DNA from: Lactiplantibacillus brownii
GTDB lineage: Bacteria; Bacillota; Bacilli; Lactobacillales; Lactobacillaceae
Assembly (NCBI RefSeq): GCF_031085375.1
Contig: NZ_JAVCWF010000001.1
Location: forward strand, 1,240,001 to 1,304,000
Direction: 5' to 3'
DNA: 64,000 bases
The stretch's first letter is position 1. The number at the start of each line of letters is the position of its first letter. Below the pieces are notes generated by a model. The model searched no databases. It worked only from the letters and a program-made list of their open reading frames with translations, and was not told the DNA's origin. This document shows positions 53,017 through 63,034 of the stretch, piece after piece. Position numbers and translations under genes: made by a program.

Positions 53017-54138
53017 ATGGAAATTGCCGGTTTTGGCGTGGAAGCTTGGTTGAATCAGTACGAGAAAACCGCGACCACCGATATTAGTCAAAGCTCGATT
53101 GCCGCCTTGACAATGCAAGAAGTCGTTGATTTAGATGGGCACCATGGGCAAAAATTTTATCAACAATTAAATAACTTACGATTAGACTACGGTTGGATTG
53201 AAGGCTCACCAGCGTTCAAAAAGTTAGTGAGCGGATTGTATGAACACGTTCCGGCAGACAATGTCCTGCAAACGAATGGCGCGACCGGTGCGAATCAGCT
53301 TGCAATTTATAGCTTAATTAATCCGGGTGACCACGTGATCGCCCTATATCCGAGTTATCAGCAGCTTTATGACATTCCGAAATCATTGGGCGCCACTGTC
53401 GATTATTGGCATATTCATGAAGCCGCTCATTGGTTACCAGATCTCACGGAATTGCGGCAGTTAATCCGGCCAGAGACGAAGATGATTTTATTAAACAACG
53501 CCGTTAATCCGACTGGGAGTTTATTAGATGAAGCTATGTTGAAGCAGGTTGTTGAATTAGCTCGAACTGTTGGGGCTTATGTTTTAGCGGATGAAGTGTA
53601 TGAGCCATTGGATGGCACGCCGTTTAGCTCGATCGCCGATTTGTATGAAAAAGGGATTGCCATCAACAGTTTGTCAAAAACTTATTCGGCACCAGGCGTT
53701 CGGATCGGTTGGACCGCGACCCAATCACGTGAATTGGCAGATCTTTTTCGTAAGTATCGTGATTATACGATGATTTGTGGTGGGGTCTTCAATGATCAAT
53801 TGGCGGTGTTGATTTTGCAACATCGCGCAGAAATTTTACAACGGAATCGGGAAATTGTTAGTCGCAATCTGAAAATTTATACTGATTGGGTGATGCAAGA
53901 ACCACGTGCAAGCCTGATTGCACCGCACGGTATTTCGGTCTCTTGCTTGAAGTTAGACTTGCCGACTGATGATGAAACGTTCTGTCGGCAACTGTTGGCT
54001 GAGACAGGCGTTTTACTCGTACCGGGGTCACGTTTTGATCTTCCGGGGCATGTTCGCTTAGGCTATTGTACGCAAACGGCGACATTGAAACGCGGTTTGA
54101 CCAAATTAAGTGCTTTTCTGCGTCGCTATGACGCTTAA
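53017..54138 (+). CDS. Class I/II PLP-dependent aminotransferase
   Basis: A 373-residue enzyme. TNGATGANQLAIYSLINPGD binds the PLP phosphate, NNAVNPTGS and LADEVYEPLDG hold the ring-binding Asn and Asp, SLSKTYSAPGVRIGW carries the Schiff-base Lys, and LPGHVRLGYC carries the carboxylate-binding Arg. Substrate unknown. It lies between the broken exporter and argR, which suggests amino-acid metabolism, but this is context only. Confidence 0.92.
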   Translation: MEIAGFGVEAWLNQYEKTATTDISQSSIAALTMQEVVDLDGHHGQKFYQQLNNLRLDYGWIEGSPAFKKLVSGLYEHVPADNVLQTNGATGANQLAIYSLINPGDHVIALYPSYQQLYDIPKSLGATVDYWHIHEAAHWLPDLTELRQLIRPETKMILLNNAVNPTGSLLDEAMLKQVVELARTVGAYVLADEVYEPLDGTPFSSIADLYEKGIAINSLSKTYSAPGVRIGWTATQSRELADLFRKYRDYTMICGGVFNDQLAVLILQHRAEILQRNREIVSRNLKIYTDWVMQEPRASLIAPHGISVSCLKLDLPTDDETFCRQLLAETGVLLVPGSRFDLPGHVRLGYCTQTATLKRGLTKLSAFLRRYDA

Positions 54139-54161
54139 AATTAATAGTTATGCAATTTATT

Positions 54162-54203
54162 AGTCGATTTATACAAACGTTCAATGTATAAATCGGCTTT
54201 TTT
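54162..54203 (+). terminator. Rho-independent terminator
   Basis: AGTCGATTTATACA (54162-54175) pairs with TGTATAAATCGGCT (54185-54198), followed by six T. Confidence 0.9.
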
Positions 54204-54275
54204 GCGTCAAATCGTAGTTTAGCAAGTGAATATTTGCTATAATAGGCTCATAATTTATCAAAGGAGGTTTCGCGA

Positions 54276-54743
54276 ATGAAGAAGACTGATCGGCAGGCTG
54301 CCATCGAACAATTGATTAACCAATATCCAATTGCGACGCAAGAAGACCTAATGGCTAAATTAAAGGCGGAGGGGATTGCCGCAACGCAGGCGACGATTTC
54401 GCGGGATATCCGTGAGATGCAGATTGTGAAATCACCGGACGACCAAGGACGTGCACGCTATACCATCTTTAAGGAAAGCAATCAAAACGAGCAAGATCGC
54501 TTATTTGAAAGCTTACACGATGTGGTCACTGGCGTTGATCGGGTCGAGTTTATGACGATTATTCACACGCTACCTAGCAATGGGAATTTGTTGGCGGCGA
54601 TTATTGATGATTTGAAGTTACCCGAAGTGAGTGGCACGTTGGCTGGGCATGACACGATTTTTATTGTGAGTCCCAGTGTTGAAGTTGCTAAGTCCCTGCA
54701 TACCTTATTAATGGCACATGTACAACTTGATGAAGATTTATAA
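54276..54743 (+). CDS. argR: Arginine repressor ArgR
   Basis: A 155-residue regulator behind AAAGGAGG. The winged-helix N-terminus contains QEDLMAKLKAEGIAATQATISRDIREM with the S-R-D DNA-binding motif; the C-terminal hexamerisation and arginine-binding part contains LAGHDTIFIVSP (G-x-D-T pattern). ArgR controls arginine synthesis and breakdown genes. Several lactobacilli carry two ArgR-type regulators; which one this is cannot be told. Confidence 0.95.
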   Translation: MKKTDRQAAIEQLINQYPIATQEDLMAKLKAEGIAATQATISRDIREMQIVKSPDDQGRARYTIFKESNQNEQDRLFESLHDVVTGVDRVEFMTIIHTLPSNGNLLAAIIDDLKLPEVSGTLAGHDTIFIVSPSVEVAKSLHTLLMAHVQLDEDL

Positions 54744-54747
54744 TTGA

Positions 54748-54775
54748 CGGACACCGCCATACGGGTGTCTTTTTT
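54748..54775 (+). terminator. argR terminator
   Basis: GACACC (54750-54755) pairs with GGTGTC (54764-54769), followed by six T. Confidence 0.85.
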
Positions 54776-54842
54776 GCTTTTGGGCTAATTTCACGTTATA
54801 GTTTAATTGAATAAGCAAAGAGAGTATTGGAGGTGTAACTTG

Positions 54843-54965
54843 ATGAAATATACAAAAAAGCGTTCAGAGCGTAAGAACCAAAAGCAACGCGATGCAACTT
54901 TCGAAAAATTTAAGCAACAACAAAACGATTTAAATGCCAATCGGCGTGGTGTACGACGAAAGTAA
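54843..54965 (+). CDS. 40-residue basic protein
   Basis: ATG 54843 is placed behind GGAGGTG, with its own promoter-like upstream region and a terminator straight after the stop. The product is very basic, MKYTKKRSERKNQKQRDATF, and ends NRRGVRRK. It is too short for usual gene calls. A nucleic-acid- or ribosome-associated role is plausible from charge alone. Confidence 0.68.
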   Translation: MKYTKKRSERKNQKQRDATFEKFKQQQNDLNANRRGVRRK

Positions 54966-54998
54966 AAGCTTGGGACAAAAAGGTCTCAGGCTTTTTTT
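54965..54998 (+). terminator. Rho-independent terminator
   Basis: AAGCTTGGGAC pairs with GTCTCAGGCTT, followed by T. Confidence 0.85.
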
Positions 54999-55077
54999 GG
55001 CGGCTATTTAGTTAAAAAATACGTTGCTGGCTCGCCAGTGTATCGTAGCCATCCTATTTATTAAAATAAGTTATCAA

Positions 55078-55443
55078 CTGGTCTGTTTGCTGGTCAGTAC
55101 GTTTGTTGAGAGGAAGACTTGCAGCTAAAGACCGGTCTGCAGGATGCTTTTTTCAAGCCAAGCCCACGTCTTAAAAGTCGGCCCAGACACGGCAAACGAG
55201 CTGGTCAATTCCGACGTTAAATAGTGATTTAACAACGGAACCTTGATAAATCCAGTATCAACGAAAAATCAATATTAGAATTACTGTTTAGTGTAGGGCG
55301 GGCTGGATGATGCTCAGTGGTGAAATTTCTCTTTGCTGGTGGTGTTCCAGCTTAGAGAAAGCCCGGCTTGTGAGACCGCACTTTGGCTCACAAACGTGGC
55401 CACCACGTTCCAGCATCAATCCAGACCAACCGGAGTGGCAACC
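55078..55443 (+). repeat. Structured intergenic repeat, copy 3
   Basis: Module A (about 55078-55218) has lost part of its left arm (TACGTTTGTTG) but keeps GCCCACGTCTTAAAAGTCGG and ACGAGCTGGTCAATTCCGAC. Module B (55295-55443) is nearly the same as copy 2, from GGGCGGGCTGGATGATGCTC to CAACCGGAGTGGCAAC, with matched outer arms. The 691-base gap between the small basic protein and the penicillin-binding protein gene holds no gene besides this. Confidence 0.83.
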
Positions 55444-55656
55444 TAAGCGGATACTTATGAATATGGTAGCTACACACACTAATCAAACAAGTTTGCCATT
55501 AATTTTTGAAGATTTAGTCAAGGTTGTTCCTGAAAGTTTTGCATAATTGGATTTATGATACAATAATTGCAACGATTGAGAGTTTAAAGGCACCTTCAGT
55601 GGCGTGGTGAGATTGGCTGAAGTGATTAGTGCTAGAGATTGAACAAGGGGAAGATT

Positions 55657-57792
55657 ATGCAAAAAAATGGTTTTTGGGCCACCGTCAAAGATGGGTTACA
55701 CGTGGTTGGCCACTGGCTGAAGCCATATTGGCAACGATTTTCAGCCGTCTTTGGTCGCCAATGGCATCGACTCCAGCTGACTAGATGGGTAATTATTGCC
55801 ATTCTGAGCCTGATATTGGTCGTCAGTGCGTATTTAACATTCGAGGCTAAAACGGCTAAAGTCGGCAATTTACAAGCTGAACTAGAAAAAACGACTGAAA
55901 TCTTTGATAAAGATAATAAACGCGCTGGTTCGCTGTATTCACAAAAAGGGACTTATGTTCATTTGAGTGCGATTTCGACGAACTTACAAAACGCGGTCAT
56001 TTCGACTGAAGACCGTAACTTTTATAGTGAACATGGTTTTTCCATCAAAGGGATTGGTCGGGCCGGTGTCTTGTACGTCATGAACAAGCTACTAAGGCGT
56101 AACTATATTAGTGGTGGTGGGAGTACTTTGACGCAACAATTGGTCAAAAACGCCTTCTTAACCCAGCAACAGACCTTTACACGGAAATTACGTGAAATCT
56201 TCTTATCAATAGAAGTGGAAAATGTTTATACTAAAAGCCAAATTTTAGCGATGTATTTGAATAATGCCTACTTTGGCCATGGCGTTTGGGGTGCGGAAGA
56301 TGCCGCTGAACGTTATTTTGGGGTCCATGCTTCCGAGCTCAGCGTTGATCAGGCGGCGACTTTGGCTGGGATGCTCAGTTCACCCAGCGGTTACGATCCG
56401 ATTACACATCCTAAGGCGTCCACGGCGCGGCGGAATGTCGTGTTGAATAACATGGTCAATAATAAGAAGTTAAGTCAAAGCGAGTATCAATTGTATTCAA
56501 AAAAAGCGATGACGCTAGCGGATAATTATCATTATGAAAGTGGTTATAATTATCCTTATTATTTTGATGCGGTAATCAGTGAAGCCATCAATAAGTATGG
56601 TTTGACTGAATCTGACATTATGAACCGTGGTTATAAGATCTACACTTCTTTGGATCAAGATGATCAAACTCAAATGCAAACGTCATTTAAGGATAGTACT
56701 TTATTCCCCGCTAATGCCGATGATGGGACTAAGGTGCAAGGGGCGTCGATTGCGGTTGATCCAACGACTGGTGGGGTATTAGCGGTCGTTGGCGGCCGTG
56801 GTAAGCATGTTTTCCGTGGGTATAATCGTGCGACTCAAATTGAGCGTCAACCGGGATCAACAATTAAGCCGTTGGCCGTGTATACGCCAGCACTTGAGAG
56901 TGGTTACACTTATGATTCAAAGCTATCAAATAAGCAACAGACTTTTGGGGCGAATAAATATGCGCCTAAAAACTACGATAGTGTTTATTCAACGTCAGTG
57001 CCGATGTACTCAGCTTTAGCACAGAGTATGAATATTCCAGCGGTCTGGTTGTTGAATAAGATCGGCGTGAATAAGGGTTATAAATCGGTCAAAAAGTTTG
57101 GCTTGAGTGTGCGTAAGGGTGATGACAATTTAGCCTTGGCTTTAGGTGGGTTAACGACTGGTGTCTCACCATCACAAATGGCGAGTGCTTACACGGCGTT
57201 TGCCAATGGTGGTAAAAAAACGTCTTCACATTTTATTACTAAAATTGTGGATGCCAGTGGCAAAACCATCGTGGATAACACCACGACGAAGTCTAAACGG
57301 ATCATGTCAGCCAGTGTGGCTAAAGAAATGACTAGTATGATGCTTGGCGTTTACAACAGTGGGACGGGTGCCGCGGCTAAACCCTATGGCTACACAATTG
57401 CGGGGAAGACTGGGAGTACTCAGGCCGATTATGCGACCGGCTCTGGGACCAAAGACCAGTGGATGATTGCGTATACGCCAGATGTGGTTGTCACGACTTG
57501 GATTGGCTTTGATACGACCAATAGCACTCATTATTTGAAGAGTTTGTCGGAAAATCAATTATCCGCACTCTTTAAGAGTGAAATGACTAATATTTTGCCA
57601 AATACCAAAGGAACCAGTTTTGGCACGCAAGATGCGTCAACCTTGGCACAACAGAGTTCGGCAAATAATTCATCCGATAGTTCTACCAATGTTTGGAACA
57701 ATGTCCAAGAGGGTGCGAACAAAGTTGGTCAGACGGTTAAAGACACGGCGAAGAATTGGTTCTCACAAGCTAAGAAGTTAATTGGAAACTAG
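55657..57792 (+). CDS. Class A penicillin-binding protein
   Basis: A 711-residue bifunctional wall synthase. ATG 55657 is 8 bases behind GGGG; the TTG at 55639 is rejected. A cytoplasmic N-terminus and one membrane helix (about 45-65) precede the glycosyltransferase domain (STEDRNFYSEHGFS with the catalytic Glu, GGGSTLTQQLVKN) and the transpeptidase domain (RQPGSTIKPL with the active Ser, QSMNIPAV, AGKTGSTQ). It ends with a Ser/Asn-rich tail and an amphipathic helix. It resembles the PBP2A group. Confidence 0.95.
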   Translation: MQKNGFWATVKDGLHVVGHWLKPYWQRFSAVFGRQWHRLQLTRWVIIAILSLILVVSAYLTFEAKTAKVGNLQAELEKTTEIFDKDNKRAGSLYSQKGTYVHLSAISTNLQNAVISTEDRNFYSEHGFSIKGIGRAGVLYVMNKLLRRNYISGGGSTLTQQLVKNAFLTQQQTFTRKLREIFLSIEVENVYTKSQILAMYLNNAYFGHGVWGAEDAAERYFGVHASELSVDQAATLAGMLSSPSGYDPITHPKASTARRNVVLNNMVNNKKLSQSEYQLYSKKAMTLADNYHYESGYNYPYYFDAVISEAINKYGLTESDIMNRGYKIYTSLDQDDQTQMQTSFKDSTLFPANADDGTKVQGASIAVDPTTGGVLAVVGGRGKHVFRGYNRATQIERQPGSTIKPLAVYTPALESGYTYDSKLSNKQQTFGANKYAPKNYDSVYSTSVPMYSALAQSMNIPAVWLLNKIGVNKGYKSVKKFGLSVRKGDDNLALALGGLTTGVSPSQMASAYTAFANGGKKTSSHFITKIVDASGKTIVDNTTTKSKRIMSASVAKEMTSMMLGVYNSGTGAAAKPYGYTIAGKTGSTQADYATGSGTKDQWMIAYTPDVVVTTWIGFDTTNSTHYLKSLSENQLSALFKSEMTNILPNTKGTSFGTQDASTLAQQSSANNSSDSSTNVWNNVQEGANKVGQTVKDTAKNWFSQAKKLIGN

Positions 57793-57863
57793 TGCTTGTG
57801 CTATTCAAGGGCTTTCAAAAATGCTAAAATAATGTGAACACATACTCGAGGAGGAACCTAACC

Positions 57864-58208
57864 ATGGCGGTAAATATTTATGACACAGCAAACACCTTAG
57901 AACAACAATTACGAGAAACTAAAGAGTTCAAAGAATTACAAACCACTTATGAAGCAATGAAGAAGAATCAAGCAGCTTTTGATTTATTCAAGGATTTCCA
58001 AGAAATTCAAATGCAATTGTCACAAAAGCAAATGAATGGCGAAGAATTATCCGATGATGAAGTACAAAAAGCCCATGATTTAGCGGATCAAGTTGGCAAT
58101 GTCGATGAAATTAAAGCCTTGATGGGTAAGGAACGTAACTTGAATCAACTGATGAATGATTTGAACCAAATCATCACCAAGCCTGTTCAAGAGTTATACC
58201 GCGACTAA
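57864..58208 (+). CDS. YheA-type (UPF0342) protein
   Basis: A 114-residue helical protein; ATG 57864 has a good GAGGAGGAAC site. NIYDTANTLEQQLRETKEFK and DFQEIQMQLSQKQMNGEELS are family marks of YlbF/YheA proteins, small regulatory helical bundles. YheA often precedes the YhaM nuclease genes in Firmicutes, as here. Confidence 0.92.
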   Translation: MAVNIYDTANTLEQQLRETKEFKELQTTYEAMKKNQAAFDLFKDFQEIQMQLSQKQMNGEELSDDEVQKAHDLADQVGNVDEIKALMGKERNLNQLMNDLNQIITKPVQELYRD

Positions 58209-58223
58209 TTCAATTAAGGACTT

Positions 58224-58262
58224 GAGAGACAATGGCGAAACTTTCGTGATTGTCTCTTTTTT
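58224..58262 (+). terminator. Rho-independent terminator
   Basis: GAGAGACAAT (58224-58233) pairs with ATTGTCTCTTTT, followed by T. It lies 16 bases before the next start. Confidence 0.85.
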
Positions 58263-58277
58263 CGTAAGGAGGAAAAA

Positions 58278-59507
58278 ATGAAATTTATTCATGCTGCGGA
58301 TTTACATTTAGATACCCCATTTCAAGGGCTAACGGATCTCCCAACGGCGTTGCAAACGCAGATCATGCGCGCGCCGATCGACAGTCTGAATCGGTTGGTC
58401 GATTTAGCAATCGATGAAGCCGTTGATTTCGTCCTGTTGGTAGGAGATCTGTTTGATCAAGCCCAACAAAGTGTGCAAGCACAAGCCGCCTTAATGTTGG
58501 CGCTAGAACGATTAAACGATGCCGAAATTCCGGTCATTTTATCTTTTGGTAATCATGATTTTCAACCAGATGACGCTGACTGGCATTTTCCAGCTAATGT
58601 CCATGCTTTCGGGTCACAAGTGGAAACCGTCACGCTGACCACGGCCCAGCAAACAAAAGTGGCGATTACTGGTTTTAGTTACGCCCAACGGTGGCTAACG
58701 ACACCGATGATTGACCAGTTTCCAATGAAGACGTCTTCAGCAGACTATCAGATTGGCATGTGGCATGGTCAAACTGGTGTTGCTGGGGACCATTATGCGC
58801 CGTTTAAGGTCAGCGAGTTATTAGGAAAGCATTATGACTATTGGGCACTCGGCCATATTCATCAACGACAAGAATTAAATGCCGTGCCGCCGATTGACTA
58901 TCCAGGCAATTTGCAAGGTCGTCAACGCAATGAAACTGGTGCTAAAGGCTGTTTACTGGTGTCGAGTACTGCTGATCATCAATTACGACCGGTCTTTAAA
59001 CCATTAGCGACAATTCTATGGCAGGATTGGACGCCGACGCTTAGTGGCGAGGTTTCACGTTCGGCCTTGCTGGCACAGTTAACAGATCAGCTTAATGCAG
59101 CCATGACGACACCAACGCAATTAGTCAGTATCACGTTGCCGGAAACTTGTACCTTGACCACGGCGGCTAATTTAGCCTTGACGCAGGGTACCTTGTTACG
59201 ACAATTACAGCAAGCAACGACTGGGGAAACTTGGTGGCCGGTTGATTTACAATTGGCTCAGACAACCAGTGCGCCGGCCACGCTTAGTTTTGGCGAGGAT
59301 GGTGCAACTTGGCAAGCTGTTGGACAGCAAGTCATTAGTTCAGCTAAAGTTGCTGAAATTGCGGATCGACTGCTTGATGAGGATTTCTTAAATCGGGCGT
59401 TGTTGGAAACGCTGACCCCTGATCAATGGCAGCAACAAGTTCGGCAGTTGTTAACTGATCACTATCAGTTAACAACGCAAAAGGATGGGTCGACTAATGC
59501 AGATTAG
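58278..59507 (+). CDS. YhaO-like Mre11-type DNA nuclease
   Basis: A 409-residue metallophosphoesterase. AADLHLDTPFQG, LVGDLFDQAQ, ILSFGNHDFQ and WALGHIHQRQELN are the metal-binding motifs of Mre11/SbcD, in the usual order in the first 230 residues; the rest is a less conserved C-terminal domain. It overlaps the YhaN-like gene, and the pair should act like SbcCD in DNA repair. It has its own ribosome site (AAGGAGG). Confidence 0.93.
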   Translation: MKFIHAADLHLDTPFQGLTDLPTALQTQIMRAPIDSLNRLVDLAIDEAVDFVLLVGDLFDQAQQSVQAQAALMLALERLNDAEIPVILSFGNHDFQPDDADWHFPANVHAFGSQVETVTLTTAQQTKVAITGFSYAQRWLTTPMIDQFPMKTSSADYQIGMWHGQTGVAGDHYAPFKVSELLGKHYDYWALGHIHQRQELNAVPPIDYPGNLQGRQRNETGAKGCLLVSSTADHQLRPVFKPLATILWQDWTPTLSGEVSRSALLAQLTDQLNAAMTTPTQLVSITLPETCTLTTAANLALTQGTLLRQLQQATTGETWWPVDLQLAQTTSAPATLSFGEDGATWQAVGQQVISSAKVAEIADRLLDEDFLNRALLETLTPDQWQQQVRQLLTDHYQLTTQKDGSTNAD

Positions 59508-62010
59508 CAAAATTGAAATTGCAGGTTTTGGTAAGTTTCATGATCAAACATTTGAGCTATCCGCTGGCTTGCAAGTTATTTATGGTGCCAATGAAACGGG
59601 CAAATCAACCTTACGGGCTTTTATTTTAGGCATGTTGTTTGGTTTTCCAACTCGTCGACAGTTGATTGCGCGCTACGAGCCTAAACAAACGACCCAATAC
59701 GGTGGCGCACTTGAATTAGTGGTCAGTGGGCAGCGTTATCGTTTGACCCGGTTAGGTGATCAGGCGGCCACGTTACTAAATTTAACGACGCAGGAATCAC
59801 AACCATTATCATTACTGGATCAGTGGCTAGCACCATATGATGAAACGAGTTATAAGCAATTATTTACCTTTAATCAAGCCGAGCTCACCGCGCTGAAAAC
59901 GTTAAGTGCGACTGATTTGAATACACAATTACAACAAGTTGGGACAAGGGGCAGTGTTACCTGGCGTGAAACCGCCAATGAGTTGCGGGCGTCAGCAGAT
60001 GAGTTGTACAAGCCTCGTGGCCGTAAGCCTGCGTTGAATCAAGCTTTAAAACAATATCAAACGTTGAAGCAACAAGTTCAAACGGCACAACAGCACTATC
60101 CAGAATATCAACAATTACAGGCGCAGATTCAACAGTTAGCAGCGGATAAAAGTCGCTTGACCCGAGAATTGACGAGTGATGCCGCTGAACAACAGCGGTT
60201 AGCGGAGTTACGCAATCAGTGGCCAGTGTATCAACAAATCCAGCAGTTAAAAGCTATCCAGCCGGAGCAAGGGACCTTGTCACCAGCTACAGTGGCGCAA
60301 TATGACCAACTAGTGCAGACACAAACGGATTTGCAACACAGTTTGGCAAGTGCGCGTGAACAGTTGACACAACAGCCAGTGGACACCGCGTCTAAAGGCG
60401 TCATCGGGTTTTACGTTGGGCATCAAGCGCAATTTGATGACTTGGAACGTCATTTGCCAGCGCTACAACAAAACTTAGGACGCTATCAAACGTTGTCCAG
60501 TCAAGTTGACGCTGCTCAGGCGACCTATGACCAACAGTTGGCCGACCATCCAGAATTGACCGCAAGTTTGTCACCTAACAAACAAGCCGCGGTGGCAACC
60601 TTACGGGCAACACTCCAAGCCGGTCCAAATGCGACCACGTCACGTCAAGCACGACAGACAAAGACGGTTGGTCAAATTGCCGGTGTGGATTGGCGCTTAA
60701 TTGCTGGTGGGATTGGTTTAGTCGCTGGTATCGTGTTGCCATTGGGTGCCTTTAAGTGGGTTCTGATGCTGGCTGGCCTAGGGTTACTTGGTTGGTTTGG
60801 CTGGGAACAGCTTGGTACAGGGACGTCATCAGACATCAAGCAAGCAGAACCAGCGCTGGTTGCTCAATTGACTGCGGCTGGATTTGCTCCCGACTTGGAT
60901 CGTGCAGCAGCGAGCCAACAATTAGCAGCACTGGCCAATTTGCAGCAAGCTCAAGCGGTCGTGACTAGCGCACAACAACAGCTAGCCGCGCAAGCTGCAA
61001 CCGTTTGGCAAGCTCTGAAGCCGTATCAATTTGCGGCGGATTGGGTCCCCGTTGATGAAAGTCAATTGGCAACCAGTGTTGACCGTGTCACGACCTTTTT
61101 TGAGACCATGCGTCAAAAGTTACAGACTGAACGATTGTCAGGTGCAGATTTTGCTTTCACGCAACGTCAAGTCCAACAATTGACCACGCAACATCAAGCG
61201 GTCGCGCAAAAATTACAAGCTTTAGCGGCAGAGCAGCACTATGTCGATGTGGCGGCACTGGCGGATGCGATTAGTGCGCAAGCAGCAGCGCAGACGAGTG
61301 CGGCGAGCTTACAGAAATTAACCGCACAATTAACTAGTGCTGAGTTAACGGCATTGCAAAAATTTGATAGTTTATCGGCGTTGCAAGCCGAGATTGCGGC
61401 AGTCCGCGCACAGGCGACCACTGCCCAAGCGACTTTGACACAACAAACCGCGGCATTAGTCACCGCGCAGACGCAATTACAGCGTTTAACGGAGGATGGC
61501 CGCTATACCGCACTACGGCAACAGCAGGCCAACCAGCAAACGGAGATTACTGTGATGGCCCGACAATGGGTCACGCGACAATTAGGTGCGGCCTGGATCG
61601 ATCAAACTTTAAAACAGCTCACTAATCAACAATTACCCGCAATTTTATCGCAGGCAACGAGTTATTTCGTGCAACTGACGGGAGAGCGGTATAATGAGAT
61701 TAAATTAGTCGCGGAGGCGTTAGTGTTAACGACCACAACGGGTACTGAGTTTGCGGTGGCCGAATTATCGACAGCGACCAAAGAACAGCTTTATCTCGCG
61801 TTGCGATTGGCCTTGATCGTGCATCTCGGTGAGCAGGCCCAATTGCCAATTATGATTGATGATGGTTTCGTGAACTTTGATGACCAACGACGTCAAGTTG
61901 CATGGCAACTATTGGAAAAAGTGGCAGCGACCCATCAGTTGTTGTATTTTACGAATGAAAAGGCTGCCTTGACTCAGCTATCGGCGGCTGGGATTTACCA
62001 ATTGACTTAA
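59497..62010 (+). CDS. YhaN-like SbcC/Rad50-type ATPase
   Basis: An 837-residue coiled-coil ATPase. The Walker A GANETGKSTL is near residue 33, long coiled coils fill about 170-350 and 480-690, interrupted by two hydrophobic helices (about 395-430) typical of YhaN, and the C-terminal part has LSTATKEQLYLALRLAL (signature) and IMIDDGFVNFDD (Walker B). Start ATG 59497 follows AAGGATGG; ATG 59485 is earlier in frame. It overlaps the YhaO-like gene by 11 bases. Confidence 0.92.
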   Translation: MQISKIEIAGFGKFHDQTFELSAGLQVIYGANETGKSTLRAFILGMLFGFPTRRQLIARYEPKQTTQYGGALELVVSGQRYRLTRLGDQAATLLNLTTQESQPLSLLDQWLAPYDETSYKQLFTFNQAELTALKTLSATDLNTQLQQVGTRGSVTWRETANELRASADELYKPRGRKPALNQALKQYQTLKQQVQTAQQHYPEYQQLQAQIQQLAADKSRLTRELTSDAAEQQRLAELRNQWPVYQQIQQLKAIQPEQGTLSPATVAQYDQLVQTQTDLQHSLASAREQLTQQPVDTASKGVIGFYVGHQAQFDDLERHLPALQQNLGRYQTLSSQVDAAQATYDQQLADHPELTASLSPNKQAAVATLRATLQAGPNATTSRQARQTKTVGQIAGVDWRLIAGGIGLVAGIVLPLGAFKWVLMLAGLGLLGWFGWEQLGTGTSSDIKQAEPALVAQLTAAGFAPDLDRAAASQQLAALANLQQAQAVVTSAQQQLAAQAATVWQALKPYQFAADWVPVDESQLATSVDRVTTFFETMRQKLQTERLSGADFAFTQRQVQQLTTQHQAVAQKLQALAAEQHYVDVAALADAISAQAAAQTSAASLQKLTAQLTSAELTALQKFDSLSALQAEIAAVRAQATTAQATLTQQTAALVTAQTQLQRLTEDGRYTALRQQQANQQTEITVMARQWVTRQLGAAWIDQTLKQLTNQQLPAILSQATSYFVQLTGERYNEIKLVAEALVLTTTTGTEFAVAELSTATKEQLYLALRLALIVHLGEQAQLPIMIDDGFVNFDDQRRQVAWQLLEKVAATHQLLYFTNEKAALTQLSAAGIYQLT

Positions 62011-62026
62011 ATGAGGAGGGTGCGCC

Positions 62027-62998
62027 ATGGCAAAAAAATTATTTGATTATCAATTAGATGAAACGGTAGATGGTTTCTTCCTATTAAAAGATTCAGAAGT
62101 TCGCATCGCTAAAAATGGCAAGAAGTTTTTAGCAATCAATTTTCAAGATACTTCCGGTGAAATTTCGGGAAAATTTTGGGATGCAAATGATCAAGATGTT
62201 GCGCACTTTCAAGCGGGACAGATTGTCCATTTGAAGGGTAAACGGGAAAATTATCAAGGAAATCCCCAAATTAAGATTCAACAAATGCGCTTAACACAAT
62301 CGGGAGAGCCACAGGATGTCCAACAATTCGTGGAGCACGCTCCGATGAATACTGCCGCGATGGAAGAAGAACTTAATCAATTTGTTTTCGAAATTACGGA
62401 GCCAAATTGGAATCGAATTGTCCGGCATTTATTGACGCACTTTCATGATGCATTCTTTAGTTATCCAGCTGCGAAAAAGAATCATCATGCGTTTGCAGGT
62501 GGGCTGGCTTTTCACACGTTATCAATTTTACGGTTAGCCAAGGCAGTGGCGGATGAGTATCCACATGTCAACCGACCACTCTTGTATGCAGGAGCCATTC
62601 TGCACGATATGGGTAAAACGATTGAAATGTCCGGCCCGGTTTCAACCACTTACACGCTGGCAGGAAATCTTATCGGTCATATTGTCTTGATTGATGAGCA
62701 GATTGTTAAGGCTTGTCAGCAGCTCAAAATTGATGACCAAGCGGAATCAGTTTTAATTTTACGGCACATGATTTTAGCCCATCACGGCTTGCTAGAATAT
62801 GGGTCACCGGTTCGACCACATGTGATGGAAGCAGAAATTTTACATCAATTAGATGAACTAGATGCTTCGATTCAAATGATGCAAACCTCGATTGACCATG
62901 CCGAACCAGGGAGCTTTACGGAACGGCTCTTTGCAATGGACGGTCGGAATTTCTATCGTCCCACTCATGATGAAACTAAAGGGGATCTACCACAATAA
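62027..62998 (+). CDS. yhaM: 3'-5' exoribonuclease YhaM
   Basis: A 323-residue nuclease. An OB-fold (about 15-100: IAKNGKKFLAINFQDTSGE) precedes an HD domain with HHAFAGGLAFHTLSI, ILHDMGKTIEM and HMILAHHG, which bind the metal. It trims RNA and possibly DNA from the 3' end. Follows YhaN by 16 bases with a strong GAGGAGGG site, the same YhaO-YhaN-YhaM order as in Bacillus. Confidence 0.95.
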   Translation: MAKKLFDYQLDETVDGFFLLKDSEVRIAKNGKKFLAINFQDTSGEISGKFWDANDQDVAHFQAGQIVHLKGKRENYQGNPQIKIQQMRLTQSGEPQDVQQFVEHAPMNTAAMEEELNQFVFEITEPNWNRIVRHLLTHFHDAFFSYPAAKKNHHAFAGGLAFHTLSILRLAKAVADEYPHVNRPLLYAGAILHDMGKTIEMSGPVSTTYTLAGNLIGHIVLIDEQIVKACQQLKIDDQAESVLILRHMILAHHGLLEYGSPVRPHVMEAEILHQLDELDASIQMMQTSIDHAEPGSFTERLFAMDGRNFYRPTHDETKGDLPQ

Positions 62999-63034
62999 AA
63001 ATAAATTGTGGTTTTGAAACCTGCTGATACAGTC

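Noticed and set aside
55288..55546. ORFs on both strands inside the repeat at 55 kb
   Set aside because: They lie in the inverted-repeat-rich module B, lack ribosome sites and are not kept in the other copies.
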